NCBI GenBank assembly: GCA_021201335.1
Contig: JAJQFD010000001.1
Location: 1 to 64,000 of the forward strand
Source of the DNA: Bacteroides sp.
Lineage (GTDB): Bacteria > Bacteroidota > Bacteroidia > Bacteroidales > Bacteroidaceae
Direction: 5' to 3'
DNA: 64,000 bases
Shown here piece by piece: positions 45,346 through 54,632 of this stretch. Below the pieces are notes generated by a model. It had not been told where the DNA came from. It saw nothing but the letters and a program-made list of their open reading frames with translations, and made no database searches. How positions within the stretch are numbered: the first letter of the stretch is position 1; the number at the start of each line of letters is the position of its first letter. The translations under genes were made by a program, and so were the position numbers.

Positions 45346-45864
45346 ATGAGTTCTCAAAAAACTGACCCTACAGCCTTGGTAAATCAAACAGCCAGGCAGT
45401 TTACACGAGTACTAGAGATCATGGAAAAATATCACCATGATCAGAAACGACTTATCACGATTCTTCAGGAAGTGCAGGAAGAATACCGCTACCTGCCGCA
45501 GCAGGTTCTGACTTACATTGCTACCGCTTTAGACATGCCTGTAGCAGAAGTATTCGGAGTAGCAACCTTCTATGCTCATTTCTCTTTACAAGCCAAAGGC
45601 AAATATGTTATTAAAGTCTGTGACGGTACTGCCTGTCATGTAAAAGGCTCTACCCGCCTGATTGATCTGATTTACAAAAAATTAAATCTCTCTGCACAAA
45701 AGCATACCACCAACGATATGTTATTCACCATCGAAGCAGTAAGTTGCCTGGGAGCATGTGGACTGGCACCTGTTATGGTAGTCAATGAGAAAGTTTACGG
45801 TGAAGTTAATCCGCAGAAATGCGAAGAGATACTCAACGGAATTATGCAGCAGGAAAACAAATAA
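45346..45864 (+). CDS. hydC: [FeFe] hydrogenase subunit HydC (NuoE-like, 2Fe-2S)
   Basis: This 172-residue NuoE/24-kDa-type subunit has a helical N-terminal region (ITILQEVQEEYRYLPQQVL) and a thioredoxin-like ferredoxin domain. The ferredoxin domain has four 2Fe-2S Cys: KVCDGTACHVKGS (first two) and AVSCLGACGLAPVMVVN (last two). It carries electrons between the flavin subunit and the hydrogenase. It starts the hydCBA operon, with the operator-like repeat just upstream. HydB follows after 13 bases. Confidence 0.92.
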   Translation: MSSQKTDPTALVNQTARQFTRVLEIMEKYHHDQKRLITILQEVQEEYRYLPQQVLTYIATALDMPVAEVFGVATFYAHFSLQAKGKYVIKVCDGTACHVKGSTRLIDLIYKKLNLSAQKHTTNDMLFTIEAVSCLGACGLAPVMVVNEKVYGEVNPQKCEEILNGIMQQENK

Positions 45865-45877
45865 ACGACACTACTTT

Positions 45878-47776
45878 ATGAAGACCATTCATTTGAAACA
45901 AATACAGGCCCAATATAATCAGGCGGCTGATCATATTCGAAAACGAATTATTATTTGCGCCGGTACAGGATGCATTGCCAATGGCTCATTGCTGGTCTAT
46001 GCGGCTTTTGAAGAGGCCTTGAAACAATCCGGATTACGTTTGTTTGCTGACCTTGAACTGAACCTTCATGATGATAATGATACTTATCAACTTACTGGTA
46101 GTGGTTGTCAGGGCTTCTGTGCACAAGGCCCTTTGGTGAATATACTCCCGGATGAAATTATGTACACAAAAGTCAAACCGGAGAATGTACTCCAGATTCT
46201 CGAAGAAACCATCCTGAATAATCGTATCATCGATGATTTATTATATATAAACCCCGCTGACGGTAAAAAAAGCCGGGGACAAACAGATATACCTTTCTAC
46301 AAACGTCAGACACGGTTGGTACTGGGAGAATGTTCTCACCTCGATCCTGGAAATATTCGTGAATATATTGCTCACGGCGGTTATTTCGGTGCGGAAAAAG
46401 CATTCACTCAAATGACTCCCGAAGAAGTCTGTAATACGATTCTGGAATCGGGATTACGTGGACGCGGTGGCGGAGGCTTTCCTACCGGACGTAAATGACA
46501 ACTAACTTTGCAGGAAAAAGGCCCGAAAAAGTATGTGATTTGTAATGGGGACGAAGGAGATCCCGGCGCATTCATGGACCGAAGCCTGATGGAAGGAAAC
46601 CCACACCGTGTTCTCGAAGGTATGATGATTGCTGCCCGTGGTATCGGGGCCGATGAAGCTTATGTATATGTCCGACTGGAATATCCACTGGCAATTCGTC
46701 GGATGTCGAAAGCAATCCAGGATGCACTGGAAGCAGGTATATTGGGAGAAAACATTTTCGGTAGCGGGCACAGCATGTACATACATATCATGGAAGGTGC
46801 AGGTGCTTTTGTGTGTGGAGAAGAAACTGCCTTAATAGCTTCGATCGAAGGAAAACGGGGAATGCCCAAACCCAAGCCCCCTTTTCCTGCCCAAAAGGGA
46901 TTGTTTGGTAAACCCACCGTAATAAATAATGTTGAAACCCTCGCAGCTGTACCGCTGATTATCCGAAACGGAGCGTCCTGGTTCAGTCAATATGGTACGG
47001 AAAAGTCAAAGGGTACGAAAACATTTGCGCTGACAGGGCATGTAGCCAATACCGGACTCATTGAAGTACCTTTCGGCACCACTCTCCGTGAAATTGTATA
47101 TAACATTGGCGGTGGTGTAACCGATAATGAAGGAAACATCACTCAGGAAGGTTTTAAAGCTGTTCAGATCGGTGGTCCTTCCGGTGGATGCCTGACAGAA
47201 GAACATTTGGATATTGAAATTGATTACGATAACTTGATTCGTAACGGTGCAATGGTGGGTTCTGGAGGAATGGTCGTGATGAACAAACAGTCCTGCATGA
47301 TACAAATTGCCCGTTTCTTTATGAACTTTACCCAGAATGAAAGTTGCGGGAAATGTGTTCCCTGCCGGGAAGGTACCAAACAAATGCTTGCCCTGTTGGA
47401 CGAAATCATTGACGGAACTGCTACTGAAGAAAGCTTTGAATTATTACAGGAAGTCGCCAACGTTGTTCGAAAAGCATCTTTATGCGGATTAGGAAAAACA
47501 GCTCCCAGCCCGGTAATATCCACCATTGAACGTTTTCGCTCTGAATACCTGGAACATATCCAAAAGAAACGCTGTGCCACCAATAATTGCAAAGCACTAG
47601 CGGATATTACCATCGACGCAGACAAATGCACCGGATGTACAGCATGTGCACGCAAATGTCCGGTAGGAGCTATCAGTGGCGAAAAAAAACAGAGACATAT
47701 CATTAATCCTTCCCAGTGTACCAGGTGTGGTGTTTGTCTTAGCACCTGCAAATTCGGTGCAATAACAGGGTTTTAA
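45878..47776 (+). pseudogene. hydB: [FeFe] hydrogenase flavoprotein subunit HydB (NuoF-like), interrupted by an in-frame TGA
   Basis: The full frame is 632 residues. An N-terminal thioredoxin-like ferredoxin domain (IICAGTGCIANGS) is followed by the NuoF part: RGRGGGGFPTGRK (NADH/FMN site), YVICNGDEGDPGAFMDRS, and ESCGKCVPCREGTKQM (4Fe-4S). Two C-terminal 4Fe-4S clusters follow (CTGCTACARKCPVG, CTRCGVCLSTCKFG). At 46496-46498 a TGA stands at residue 207, where the family has Trp (GRKW), in the same frame on both sides. So one G-to-A change truncates the flavin subunit. No frameshift is involved. A separate restart at TTG 46508 is unlikely to rescue the protein. Confidence 0.88.
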
Positions 47777-47822
47777 TCGGAAGTCAGCAGGAAGAACTTC
47801 TTAAATCTCAATTCTTACTTTT

Positions 47823-49892
47823 ATGGAAAACAAAAAATATATTCAGGTAGATGGCATTCAGGTACCACTTGTAGATGAAAAAAACGTGCTTGAAATTATC
47901 CGGAAAACGAATATCGAACTACCTACTTTCTGCTATCATTCTCACCTGAGCACTTACGGAGCCTGCCGTCTATGTGTATGTGAGATTGAAGGTATGGGAA
48001 TACAGGCAACCTGTACCATTGCACCCATTCATGGCATGGTAGTAAAAACCAACACGGAGGAAGTGCGCAAAATTCGTAAAATTAACCTTGAATTGCTACT
48101 GGCAAACCATGATACCAATTGTCCCAGTTGTTCAAGATCCAACAATTGTAAACTTCAATACCTGAGTCGCCGATTGGGAGTAGATAAAGTACGATTCAAG
48201 AAAACGGATAAACAAGAACCGATTGATAATAAGTCCCGAAGCATCGTTCATGATCCGAACAAATGTATCCTTTGCGGCGACTGTGTCCGGGTATGCAAAG
48301 AAATTCAATCGGTAGGCGCTATTGATTTTGTTAACCGTGGCTCTCGAACGCGGGTAGCACCAGCATATCTGAAAAGCCTGGCGGATGTTGAATGTGTTTA
48401 TTGTGGACAATGTGTATCGGTATGCCCGGTAGGAGCACTTATTCCCCGACAAGAAACGGAAGAAGTCTGGAAAGCCATCCATAACCCCGATAAATACGTA
48501 ATAGCCCAAGTAGCTCCGGCAGTCCGGGTAGCCGTGGGAGAAAGTGAAGCCTTTGGAGGGGGAAGAAACACCATCCAAACTGGACAAATTGTGGCTGCTC
48601 TGAAAAGGTTGGGTTTTGATCAGGTTTACGATACTTCCTTTACCGCTGATCTTACCGTACTGGAAGAAGCAACGGAATTTATTGCCCGTAAACTCAAAGG
48701 AGAAAAACTACCGTTATTTACTTCCTGTTGCCCCAGTTGGGTGAAATTTGCTGAACAATATTATCCTGAGTTATTGAGTAACCTTTCCAGCTGTAAATCT
48801 CCTCAGCAAATGTTCGGAAGCATTGCCCGAGGTATTTTACCCGACTTACTGAATATTCGTCCAGATCAATTGGTTATTGTCTCCGTCATGCCCTGCACTG
48901 CCAAAAAGTTCGAAGCCAAGCGAAGTGAATTTATTCATAAAGGCGTTCCGGAAGTTGATCATGTATTAACCACCGAAGGACTTGGAAGAATGATTCACGA
49001 AACAGGTATCCAACTTCGGAAACTGGAACCGGAATCATTTGACATGCCTCTTGGATTTAAAACCGGAGCAGGCGTTATTTTCGGCAATACCGGAGGTGTA
49101 AGCGAAGCTGTATTGCGTTATGCTTACGAAAAACTTACAGGAGAACGTTTAGCGCAATACGATTTCCAGCAAGTACGAGGCATGGAGGGAATACGTACGG
49201 TTGAACTTACACTGGGAGAAATCCACCTCAAACTTGGTATTACCCACGGTTTAGCCAATGCCCACAAACTCTGTGAACAGGCTAAAGCGGGTAAATCTGA
49301 TTATGATTTAATCGAAGTGATGTCTTGCCGGGGGGGCTGTATTGCCGGAGGAGGACAACCGGTAAACTTTGATCCGGATTATCGGGAAAAACGGGCAAAA
49401 CTGCTTTACAGAGAAGACAAAGCCTTACAATTGCATAAATCACAAGACAATCCATATATTAAGGAACTTTACAATCGTTTTCTGGGAGAAATGGGCGGAG
49501 AAAAAGCCCATGAACTTTTGCATACTCATTACCACGGTCGCAAACGGATTGTGAAAGAACAGATCAACATCCGCAATACCGAACATCCTAAAATTGTAAT
49601 AGCAATCTGTGTGGGTACAAATTGCTTCATGAAAGGATCACAAGAATTACTCAAAAAGCTACTCCAGCATGTAGTAGAAAATAAACTGGAGGATATAGTT
49701 GGTTTTGAAGGACAGGAAGAAATGGTAGATTTGAAAGCAACTTTCTGTTTTGAACAATGCGATCATGGACCAGTTGCACGAGTGAATAATAAACTAATCA
49801 AGCATGCAACTTATGAAGCAATTATTGAAGAGCTCTATAAGGAGGTTGACAGAGTTAGAAAACTAATCTCGCAGAAAGAAGTGGATACTTAA
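47823..49892 (+). CDS. hydA: [FeFe] hydrogenase catalytic subunit HydA
   Basis: This 689-residue cytosolic hydrogenase reversibly makes H2. The N-terminus has a plant-type 2Fe-2S domain (YGACRLCVCEIEG), a His-Cys 4Fe-4S domain (HDTNCPSCSRSNNC) and two 4Fe-4S (CILCGDCVRVCKE; CVYCGQCVSVCPVGAL). H-cluster motifs are L1 TSCCPSW (302-303), L2 MPCTAKKFE (C358) and L3 MSCRGGCIAGG (C502, C506). A C-terminal thioredoxin-like 2Fe-2S domain follows (CVGTNCFMKGS ... CFEQCDHG). With HydB and HydC this is the bifurcating type, oxidising NADH and ferredoxin together. The catalytic gene is intact, unlike hydB. Confidence 0.95.
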   Translation: MENKKYIQVDGIQVPLVDEKNVLEIIRKTNIELPTFCYHSHLSTYGACRLCVCEIEGMGIQATCTIAPIHGMVVKTNTEEVRKIRKINLELLLANHDTNCPSCSRSNNCKLQYLSRRLGVDKVRFKKTDKQEPIDNKSRSIVHDPNKCILCGDCVRVCKEIQSVGAIDFVNRGSRTRVAPAYLKSLADVECVYCGQCVSVCPVGALIPRQETEEVWKAIHNPDKYVIAQVAPAVRVAVGESEAFGGGRNTIQTGQIVAALKRLGFDQVYDTSFTADLTVLEEATEFIARKLKGEKLPLFTSCCPSWVKFAEQYYPELLSNLSSCKSPQQMFGSIARGILPDLLNIRPDQLVIVSVMPCTAKKFEAKRSEFIHKGVPEVDHVLTTEGLGRMIHETGIQLRKLEPESFDMPLGFKTGAGVIFGNTGGVSEAVLRYAYEKLTGERLAQYDFQQVRGMEGIRTVELTLGEIHLKLGITHGLANAHKLCEQAKAGKSDYDLIEVMSCRGGCIAGGGQPVNFDPDYREKRAKLLYREDKALQLHKSQDNPYIKELYNRFLGEMGGEKAHELLHTHYHGRKRIVKEQINIRNTEHPKIVIAICVGTNCFMKGSQELLKKLLQHVVENKLEDIVGFEGQEEMVDLKATFCFEQCDHGPVARVNNKLIKHATYEAIIEELYKEVDRVRKLISQKEVDT

Positions 49893-49918
49893 AAATAACT
49901 CAATTAATTCTTAAGTTA

Positions 49919-49970
49919 CCGCATGGCGCAAGGATTTCCCTTGAGGGAATCCCTTACCATGCGGTTTTTT
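49919..49970 (+). terminator. Strong terminator after hydA
   Basis: CCGCATGG (49919-49926) pairs with CCATGCGG (49957-49964), with an inner GGATTTCCC/GGGAATCC stem, then a T6 run. It can serve both the hyd operon and the convergent ABC operon. Confidence 0.85.
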
Positions 49971-49988
49971 ATATTACCTGATAACCCT

Positions 49989-50945
49989 TTATCGTGATCT
50001 GACTTCCTTTCTCATAAACGAAATATAGGATAATGCAAAACAAAGTAATGTGACTGCAATCAGTCCAGTTAACTGAGGCCAGACAACCATTAAACTTTGC
50101 CCCAACGGCAGCGGACCAGGAATGGCTCCATAAACCTGCTCCATTGTCAACGGTCCCAGACTACGTACTGATGGCATTAATAATGTATTCGTGATCTCAT
50201 TATATAATTCAATGGGGGAAAAACGAAGTAACTTCAACATGAACTGCTGGAACTTCATGATTTGTAACTCACTAGCCCACGGATGGGGCGCCAGCGTTTT
50301 TCCGACAATATTCAGGATCATATTATAGAACACACTAAAAAATAACCATATCGCAATTCCAGCCAGCGCCGAAGTAGCCGCCTGCTTAAATTTAATTGAA
50401 AAAAAGATTGATAAGTTCAGCCAAAAAGCCACATAAAAAATACTTACCAGCAGGAATGCAACCATCCGCAAAAACTCATCTACTGTGGGAGGTATTCCGA
50501 TGGCAATCAATCCAAATCCCATCACCAAAAACCCCAATACAAAAAGTAGGATGCCCACCACAATAAGAGCAGCCATAAATTTAGCATTCAGCAAATAATC
50601 CCGGTAAATGGGTTGAGAGAGAACGCGGCTTAACGTTCCCTTATTTTGCTCCGAACTGATGGCATCAAAGCCCAGGGCAATTCCTAACAAAGGCCCGAGA
50701 AAACTGATAAATATCACAAATGAAGGCAATGTACCATCTGATGCCGTAAATAGCCGGAGAAATAAGAATACCTGATCAGGATCATTCGGTTTGACAGCCG
50801 CACTAATATTAGTTATTGAAGTATACAAAGACCCCATACAAGTAAGTGCAATGATACCCATCAGGATAATGAATCGCCAGCTTCTCAGATGATCTGCAAT
50901 TTCCTTATTTACAATCACCCAAAACGAATGTGTCACTTTATTCAT
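49989..50945 (-). CDS. ABC-2 type permease (NosY-like)
   Basis: This 318-residue inner membrane permease has six helices. It starts with TKVTHSFWVIVNKEIADHLR-like cytosolic residues and helix SWRFIILMGIIALTCMGSLY, then FVIFISFLGPLLGIALGFDA. The conserved SSEQNKGTLSRVLSQPIYRD loop and four more helices follow. It fits the NosY / ABC-2 group. It overlaps the ATPase gene by eight bases and forms with the ATPase and NEW3 proteins a three-gene operon. Confidence 0.88.
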   Translation of the reverse strand: MNKVTHSFWVIVNKEIADHLRSWRFIILMGIIALTCMGSLYTSITNISAAVKPNDPDQVFLFLRLFTASDGTLPSFVIFISFLGPLLGIALGFDAISSEQNKGTLSRVLSQPIYRDYLLNAKFMAALIVVGILLFVLGFLVMGFGLIAIGIPPTVDEFLRMVAFLLVSIFYVAFWLNLSIFFSIKFKQAATSALAGIAIWLFFSVFYNMILNIVGKTLAPHPWASELQIMKFQQFMLKLLRFSPIELYNEITNTLLMPSVRSLGPLTMEQVYGAIPGPLPLGQSLMVVWPQLTGLIAVTLLCFALSYISFMRKEVRSR

Positions 50946-51678
50946 GATCTTTCTCTCCTTCCATATATTGACTGTAAATTTCGCTTAACCGGTTTCCTTC
51001 ACGTAATTCATCGGTCAGTTTTATATCCGCCAGTAATTTTCCCCTGGTGAATAAGCCTACCCGGGAACAAATTTGTTGGACTTGGTGTAAATGATGCGAG
51101 GAAAATAATATTGTCAGCTCTTTTTCACTACTCAATTGCCGGATTAACTCCATAAAATCCTGTACACCTGCCGGATCAATGCCTGAAGTCGGCTCATCCA
51201 GGATGATTACTTCCGGGCCTTTGATTAATACATCTGCCAGTCCCAAACGTTGCCGCATTCCTTTGGAATATTTTCCCGTCTTTTTCTTCAACTGTTCTTG
51301 AAGTCCTACCCGTTCCAGTAACCTCAGCGCCTTTTCTTTAGCCTTGACCTTCGGTATACCATTTAATTCAGCCGTATAACAGAGGTTTTCTACTCCTGTC
51401 ATATTCTCATAAAATCCGACATCCTCCGGTAGATAACCAACTTTTTTCTTTACCTCGATGGGTGATGTAGTAGCATTCACTCCACAAACTTTTACAGTAC
51501 CGGAAGTCGGCTCAGTCAATCCCAGCATCATTAAGATAGTAGTAGATTTACCGGCACCGTTAGGTCCGAGTAAGCCAAAAATATCTCCTTTGCCGATGGT
51601 TAAGTCCAGTCCATCCACTGCCGTAAATTGACCGTACTTTTTTGTGAGTGCGGTAAGTTCAATAATTGGTTCGCACAT
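50938..51678 (-). CDS. ABC transporter ATP-binding protein (NosF-like)
   Basis: This 246-residue ATPase has Walker A GPNGAGKSTTILMML, Q-loop KVGYLPEDVGFYE, signature GKYSKGMRQRLGLADVL and Walker B VIILDEPTSGIDP. It pairs with the permease of the overlapping gene. It starts four bases after the NEW3 gene, with CAT at 51676-51678. Confidence 0.92.
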   Translation of the reverse strand: MCEPIIELTALTKKYGQFTAVDGLDLTIGKGDIFGLLGPNGAGKSTTILMMLGLTEPTSGTVKVCGVNATTSPIEVKKKVGYLPEDVGFYENMTGVENLCYTAELNGIPKVKAKEKALRLLERVGLQEQLKKKTGKYSKGMRQRLGLADVLIKGPEVIILDEPTSGIDPAGVQDFMELIRQLSSEKELTILFSSHHLHQVQQICSRVGLFTRGKLLADIKLTDELREGNRLSEIYSQYMEGEKDHE

Positions 51679-51681
51679 GGT

Positions 51682-52829
51682 TTACCTCCTTCCATATTTA
51701 CGGAATAAGAACCAAATGACACCGATCACAACCACAATAATCATTATACCCAACCAACCATATAGCAAGGAAGTTTCTACAGTCATACGAAATTCAACAT
51801 TTGAAGTTACTTCGGGCATTTTGGCTTCCATTTTGGTGATGTAATCACCCGGCAAAGATTTTTAGATGCTTTTACAATGGCAGTAACTTCAGCTGTCTCC
51901 CCACTTTTCAGTGTTTCAATTTTTGAAGGCTCAAAAGTTACCTCCCAATCTACAGGTTTGGTGGAACTTAATTGAATGTCTTTCAATTCTGCAGAACCTG
52001 TATTTTTCACCACCATATCCAGCCGTTTCGTACTTCCAGCTGTAATTTTGGAACTGATACGCCCGGTCGGAGTCGTTAAACTCATTTCATAAGAGCCGGT
52101 GATGACGACTTCCAGGTCCAGGTTATCCGAAGTACTTCCGGTAGACGCCCGTACTGGTATTTTATAGCTACCCGCTTTTACATTAGCAGGAGGAGTTATA
52201 TCAATCGTGATATTCTCCGCTTTGTTTGCTTCCACCTGAGCAGAAGTAGCCTGTTTATAATTTACTTTAAATGCTATGTTCCAACCACGAGGTGCATCGG
52301 CAGTTAATGAATAAAGTTGCTGATCAGCCGTGCTATTCTTCAAACTAGCATTAAAAGTAAAAGTTGCTTTGGAGTTTCCTTCCATATTAGGCTGAGTAGT
52401 AGTGAACTCCGTTTTGAAGGTACCCTGTTCGGAAACAACCACGGTTAACGGTATTGTTGCCAAATCTGCAGCTATTACTTGGAAACGATATGTTCCCTTG
52501 TTTACCTTAAGCGGAACATTCACTGTCAAACTAAAATTCTTTTTTTCTCCTGGAAGTACGGCAAGCTGGTTGACTGTAAAGCCTCCGGCTTTCATCTCGG
52601 ACGTCCATCCACGGGGTAATCCCGATACAGACAGATTAGCGTTTTTCACTTCATCAAAATTATTGATGACATCAATGGTGTAGTTGATTGACTCTCCCGG
52701 CGGTACGGCGATTTTGGTGTAAGGGGTATACAAAATCACATTTTGGGGTTTCTCTTCCGCCTGGGCTACATAGGGCAGGCACCCGTAAATAAAGACTAAA
52801 GACAATAGGTTAAACAATCGCATTGTCAT
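51682..52829 (-). pseudogene. NEW3 domain protein linked to an ABC system, frameshifted at a T5/A5 run
   Basis: The N-terminal part has a signal peptide (NLLSLVFIYGCLPYVAQAEE) and two or three NEW3-type immunoglobulin-like repeats (VPPGESINYTIDVINNFDEV, TFNASLKNSTADQQLYSLTA, KRLDMVVKNTGSAELKDIQL). At 51859-51863 one base is missing. With one more A the frame continues SLPGDYITKMEAKMPEVTSN and ends in a membrane anchor (LLYGWLGIMIIVVVIGVIWF) at TAA 51684-51682, about 382 residues. In the sequence given it stops at 51807 and loses the anchor. It lies four bases before the ATPase gene. Confidence 0.83.
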
Positions 52830-52875
52830 AAAAAAGATCCTCCTGAAATTTTAAATGATTTATCAATACGAAGTG

Positions 52876-52883
52876 CAAATATA
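52876..52883 (-). promoter_or_regulatory. -7 box (TATATTTG) of the NEW3-ABC operon
   Basis: Minus-strand TAnnTTTG about 50 bases upstream of the NEW3 start. Confidence 0.55.
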
Positions 52884-53499
52884 TAGGATGGAGTTATTAA
52901 GAGCTTTTAATTTTTATGAAAAAGAATAAATATGTAATGAAAACAAGAGCCTGTTTACATTTTGTTTAAGAGATGAAATGAAAAGTAATTTTTTAAAACC
53001 ATGATATAATAAATGTAAACAAGCTCTATGTGGTAAGTATCGTATCTGCTAATAAAGGTTCTCTTTTTCTTTCTATATTGCCTCTGCAAATCAACTTCTA
53101 CTTTTTATGAATGCTGGATTTGTTGTTAAAAAATCAACAAAAGAATCAATAAAAACAGCAGCAAAAGATAATATTGAAACGTAAAAGGTTTCATCTTATT
53201 TATTCGTTTATCTCTTCTTTTCTTCAGCTTTCCGCTTAGGAATGCCTAATAATAGTAACTTATTATTCCGCGTCAGGAGGATAATGAGAGTGCCCACTAT
53301 TACACCCTCATTATCCATACAACCTACTTAATTTCCCCCTATGATTAGATTTCGGCAGGTTGCACCTTTGCTCAGTGAATTCTCTCCGCTGTCAAATGGA
53401 GAAAAGCAATCAAACCAACACTCCCCGGTTTAGGATTCTTTTTTTCTTCACCTTGCTTCATTAAACACAAATAGGCTACCTTAGCAATCTATATTTTCA
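52884..53499. other. Intergenic region with an 82-bp inverted-repeat element
   Basis: About 620 bases without a gene. It holds the 82-bp element at 52946-53027 and a hairpin GGATAATGAG (53279-53288) with CTCATTATCC (53307-53316) that may end the convergent transcript of the DUF3868 gene. The rest is AT-rich with nothing recognised. Confidence 0.6.
52946..53027. repeat. 82-bp MITE-like element with 17-bp terminal inverted repeats
   Basis: AGAGCCTGTTTACATTT (52946-52962) and AAATGTAAACAAGCTCT (53011-53027) are inverted repeats with 16 of 17 matches. The interior has no ORF. No clear target site duplication was found. It could be a miniature mobile element or a long RNA hairpin. Confidence 0.6.
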
Positions 53500-54624
53500 T
53501 CAATTGTTATAATATACTTTAATGTAAACCGTATTACGCAATAAAGGGAAAAACTTTTCCAGCATATAGCGATACGGTATTCCGCCATTCAGCTTCATCA
53601 AAGTGCTCAATCTTCCCACTTTCCGGCTGGCATCCCATACCGGTATATTATCAATAATGTCAAGCACTTGGTATTTATCCTGCATATCAGATCTTTCAAC
53701 TAGCGTCCGCAATCCCAGCCAATCTATCCATCCCTTGTTGATGTATATCTGCTCACTACTTATCGGACAATTCAGTATCACAAATTCTTTCAATATATTT
53801 GTCCTACTTTCTGCCAGCTGCTCATTGAAAGTAGCTGTTCCTTCAGGTGATCCAAAACCTGAAATTACAACGGCCGAAACTCGACTATCTGTCGACTGGT
53901 TCACTGAACGAATGGCCGAAACTAAGTCTACCAGTGACTGATTATTATTATGGTATCCGCGATCAATATCATCCTTCCCCTGTCTGAAATATATAGTTAA
54001 TACATCTTCGCGGGAATCCGTATTAATAGGGTTAAATTCAAAATAAGGGGCCAGAAAACGATAATCGGCAGCTAGTTTATTAGCAGTAGTATTTTTCACT
54101 ACTCCCTTTTTAACTACTTCCTCCACAATCACTTCCTCTTCAACCTGTTGTTTGTTGGCAAACAGGTCAACTGCCAGGTTCTCCGACCCCCATTCAATTG
54201 CATCACAACAACTTATATCTAAAGCATATATAGCTAATCTTCCACCGCTCATCCAATCCTGGTAAGGAGCCACTGTTGTGTAATTAACCGTTTGTCCGGT
54301 TTTACCTCTAAATTGAAAATTTTCTTTTTTATTATTACCTGTCGTAAGTATATGACGTTTCTCAGATGTTTCAGCTTTTTTTCCTTGTACCAGGATGGAC
54401 GGCAGTGTCAGACTATCTTTTTTATTAAATATATAGGGTTGCAGTACTAGATGATGTCCTGATTTCACAACTTTCAACGGAGTGCGCAACTTAAAACTAA
54501 TTTCCACTTGTTCTTCATTCAGCTTCCATTCCAGATCCGAAATGTTTAATTGTAACCGCGTGTTCTGGGCAGCCAGACTTGCGGCACCGACTATCAGTAA
54601 GTATATAATAACTATTCTTTTCAT
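53500..54624 (-). CDS. DUF3868 protein with OmpA-like C-terminal domain
   Basis: This 374-residue exported protein has a signal peptide (VIIYLLIVGAASLAAQ). The N-terminal half has strands like LNISDLEWKLNEEQVEISFK and fits DUF3868. The C-terminal third (about 215-320) resembles the OmpA peptidoglycan-binding fold (SAVVISGFGSPEGTATFNEQ, LAESRTNILKEFV). It sits eight bases after the STN-DUF3575 gene. DUF3575/DUF3868 pairs often precede fimbrillin genes in Bacteroidales; no fimbrillin gene is seen in this window. Confidence 0.75.
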   Translation of the reverse strand: MKRIVIIYLLIVGAASLAAQNTRLQLNISDLEWKLNEEQVEISFKLRTPLKVVKSGHHLVLQPYIFNKKDSLTLPSILVQGKKAETSEKRHILTTGNNKKENFQFRGKTGQTVNYTTVAPYQDWMSGGRLAIYALDISCCDAIEWGSENLAVDLFANKQQVEEEVIVEEVVKKGVVKNTTANKLAADYRFLAPYFEFNPINTDSREDVLTIYFRQGKDDIDRGYHNNNQSLVDLVSAIRSVNQSTDSRVSAVVISGFGSPEGTATFNEQLAESRTNILKEFVILNCPISSEQIYINKGWIDWLGLRTLVERSDMQDKYQVLDIIDNIPVWDASRKVGRLSTLMKLNGGIPYRYMLEKFFPLLRNTVYIKVYYNN

Positions 54625-54632
54625 GGCTTCAG

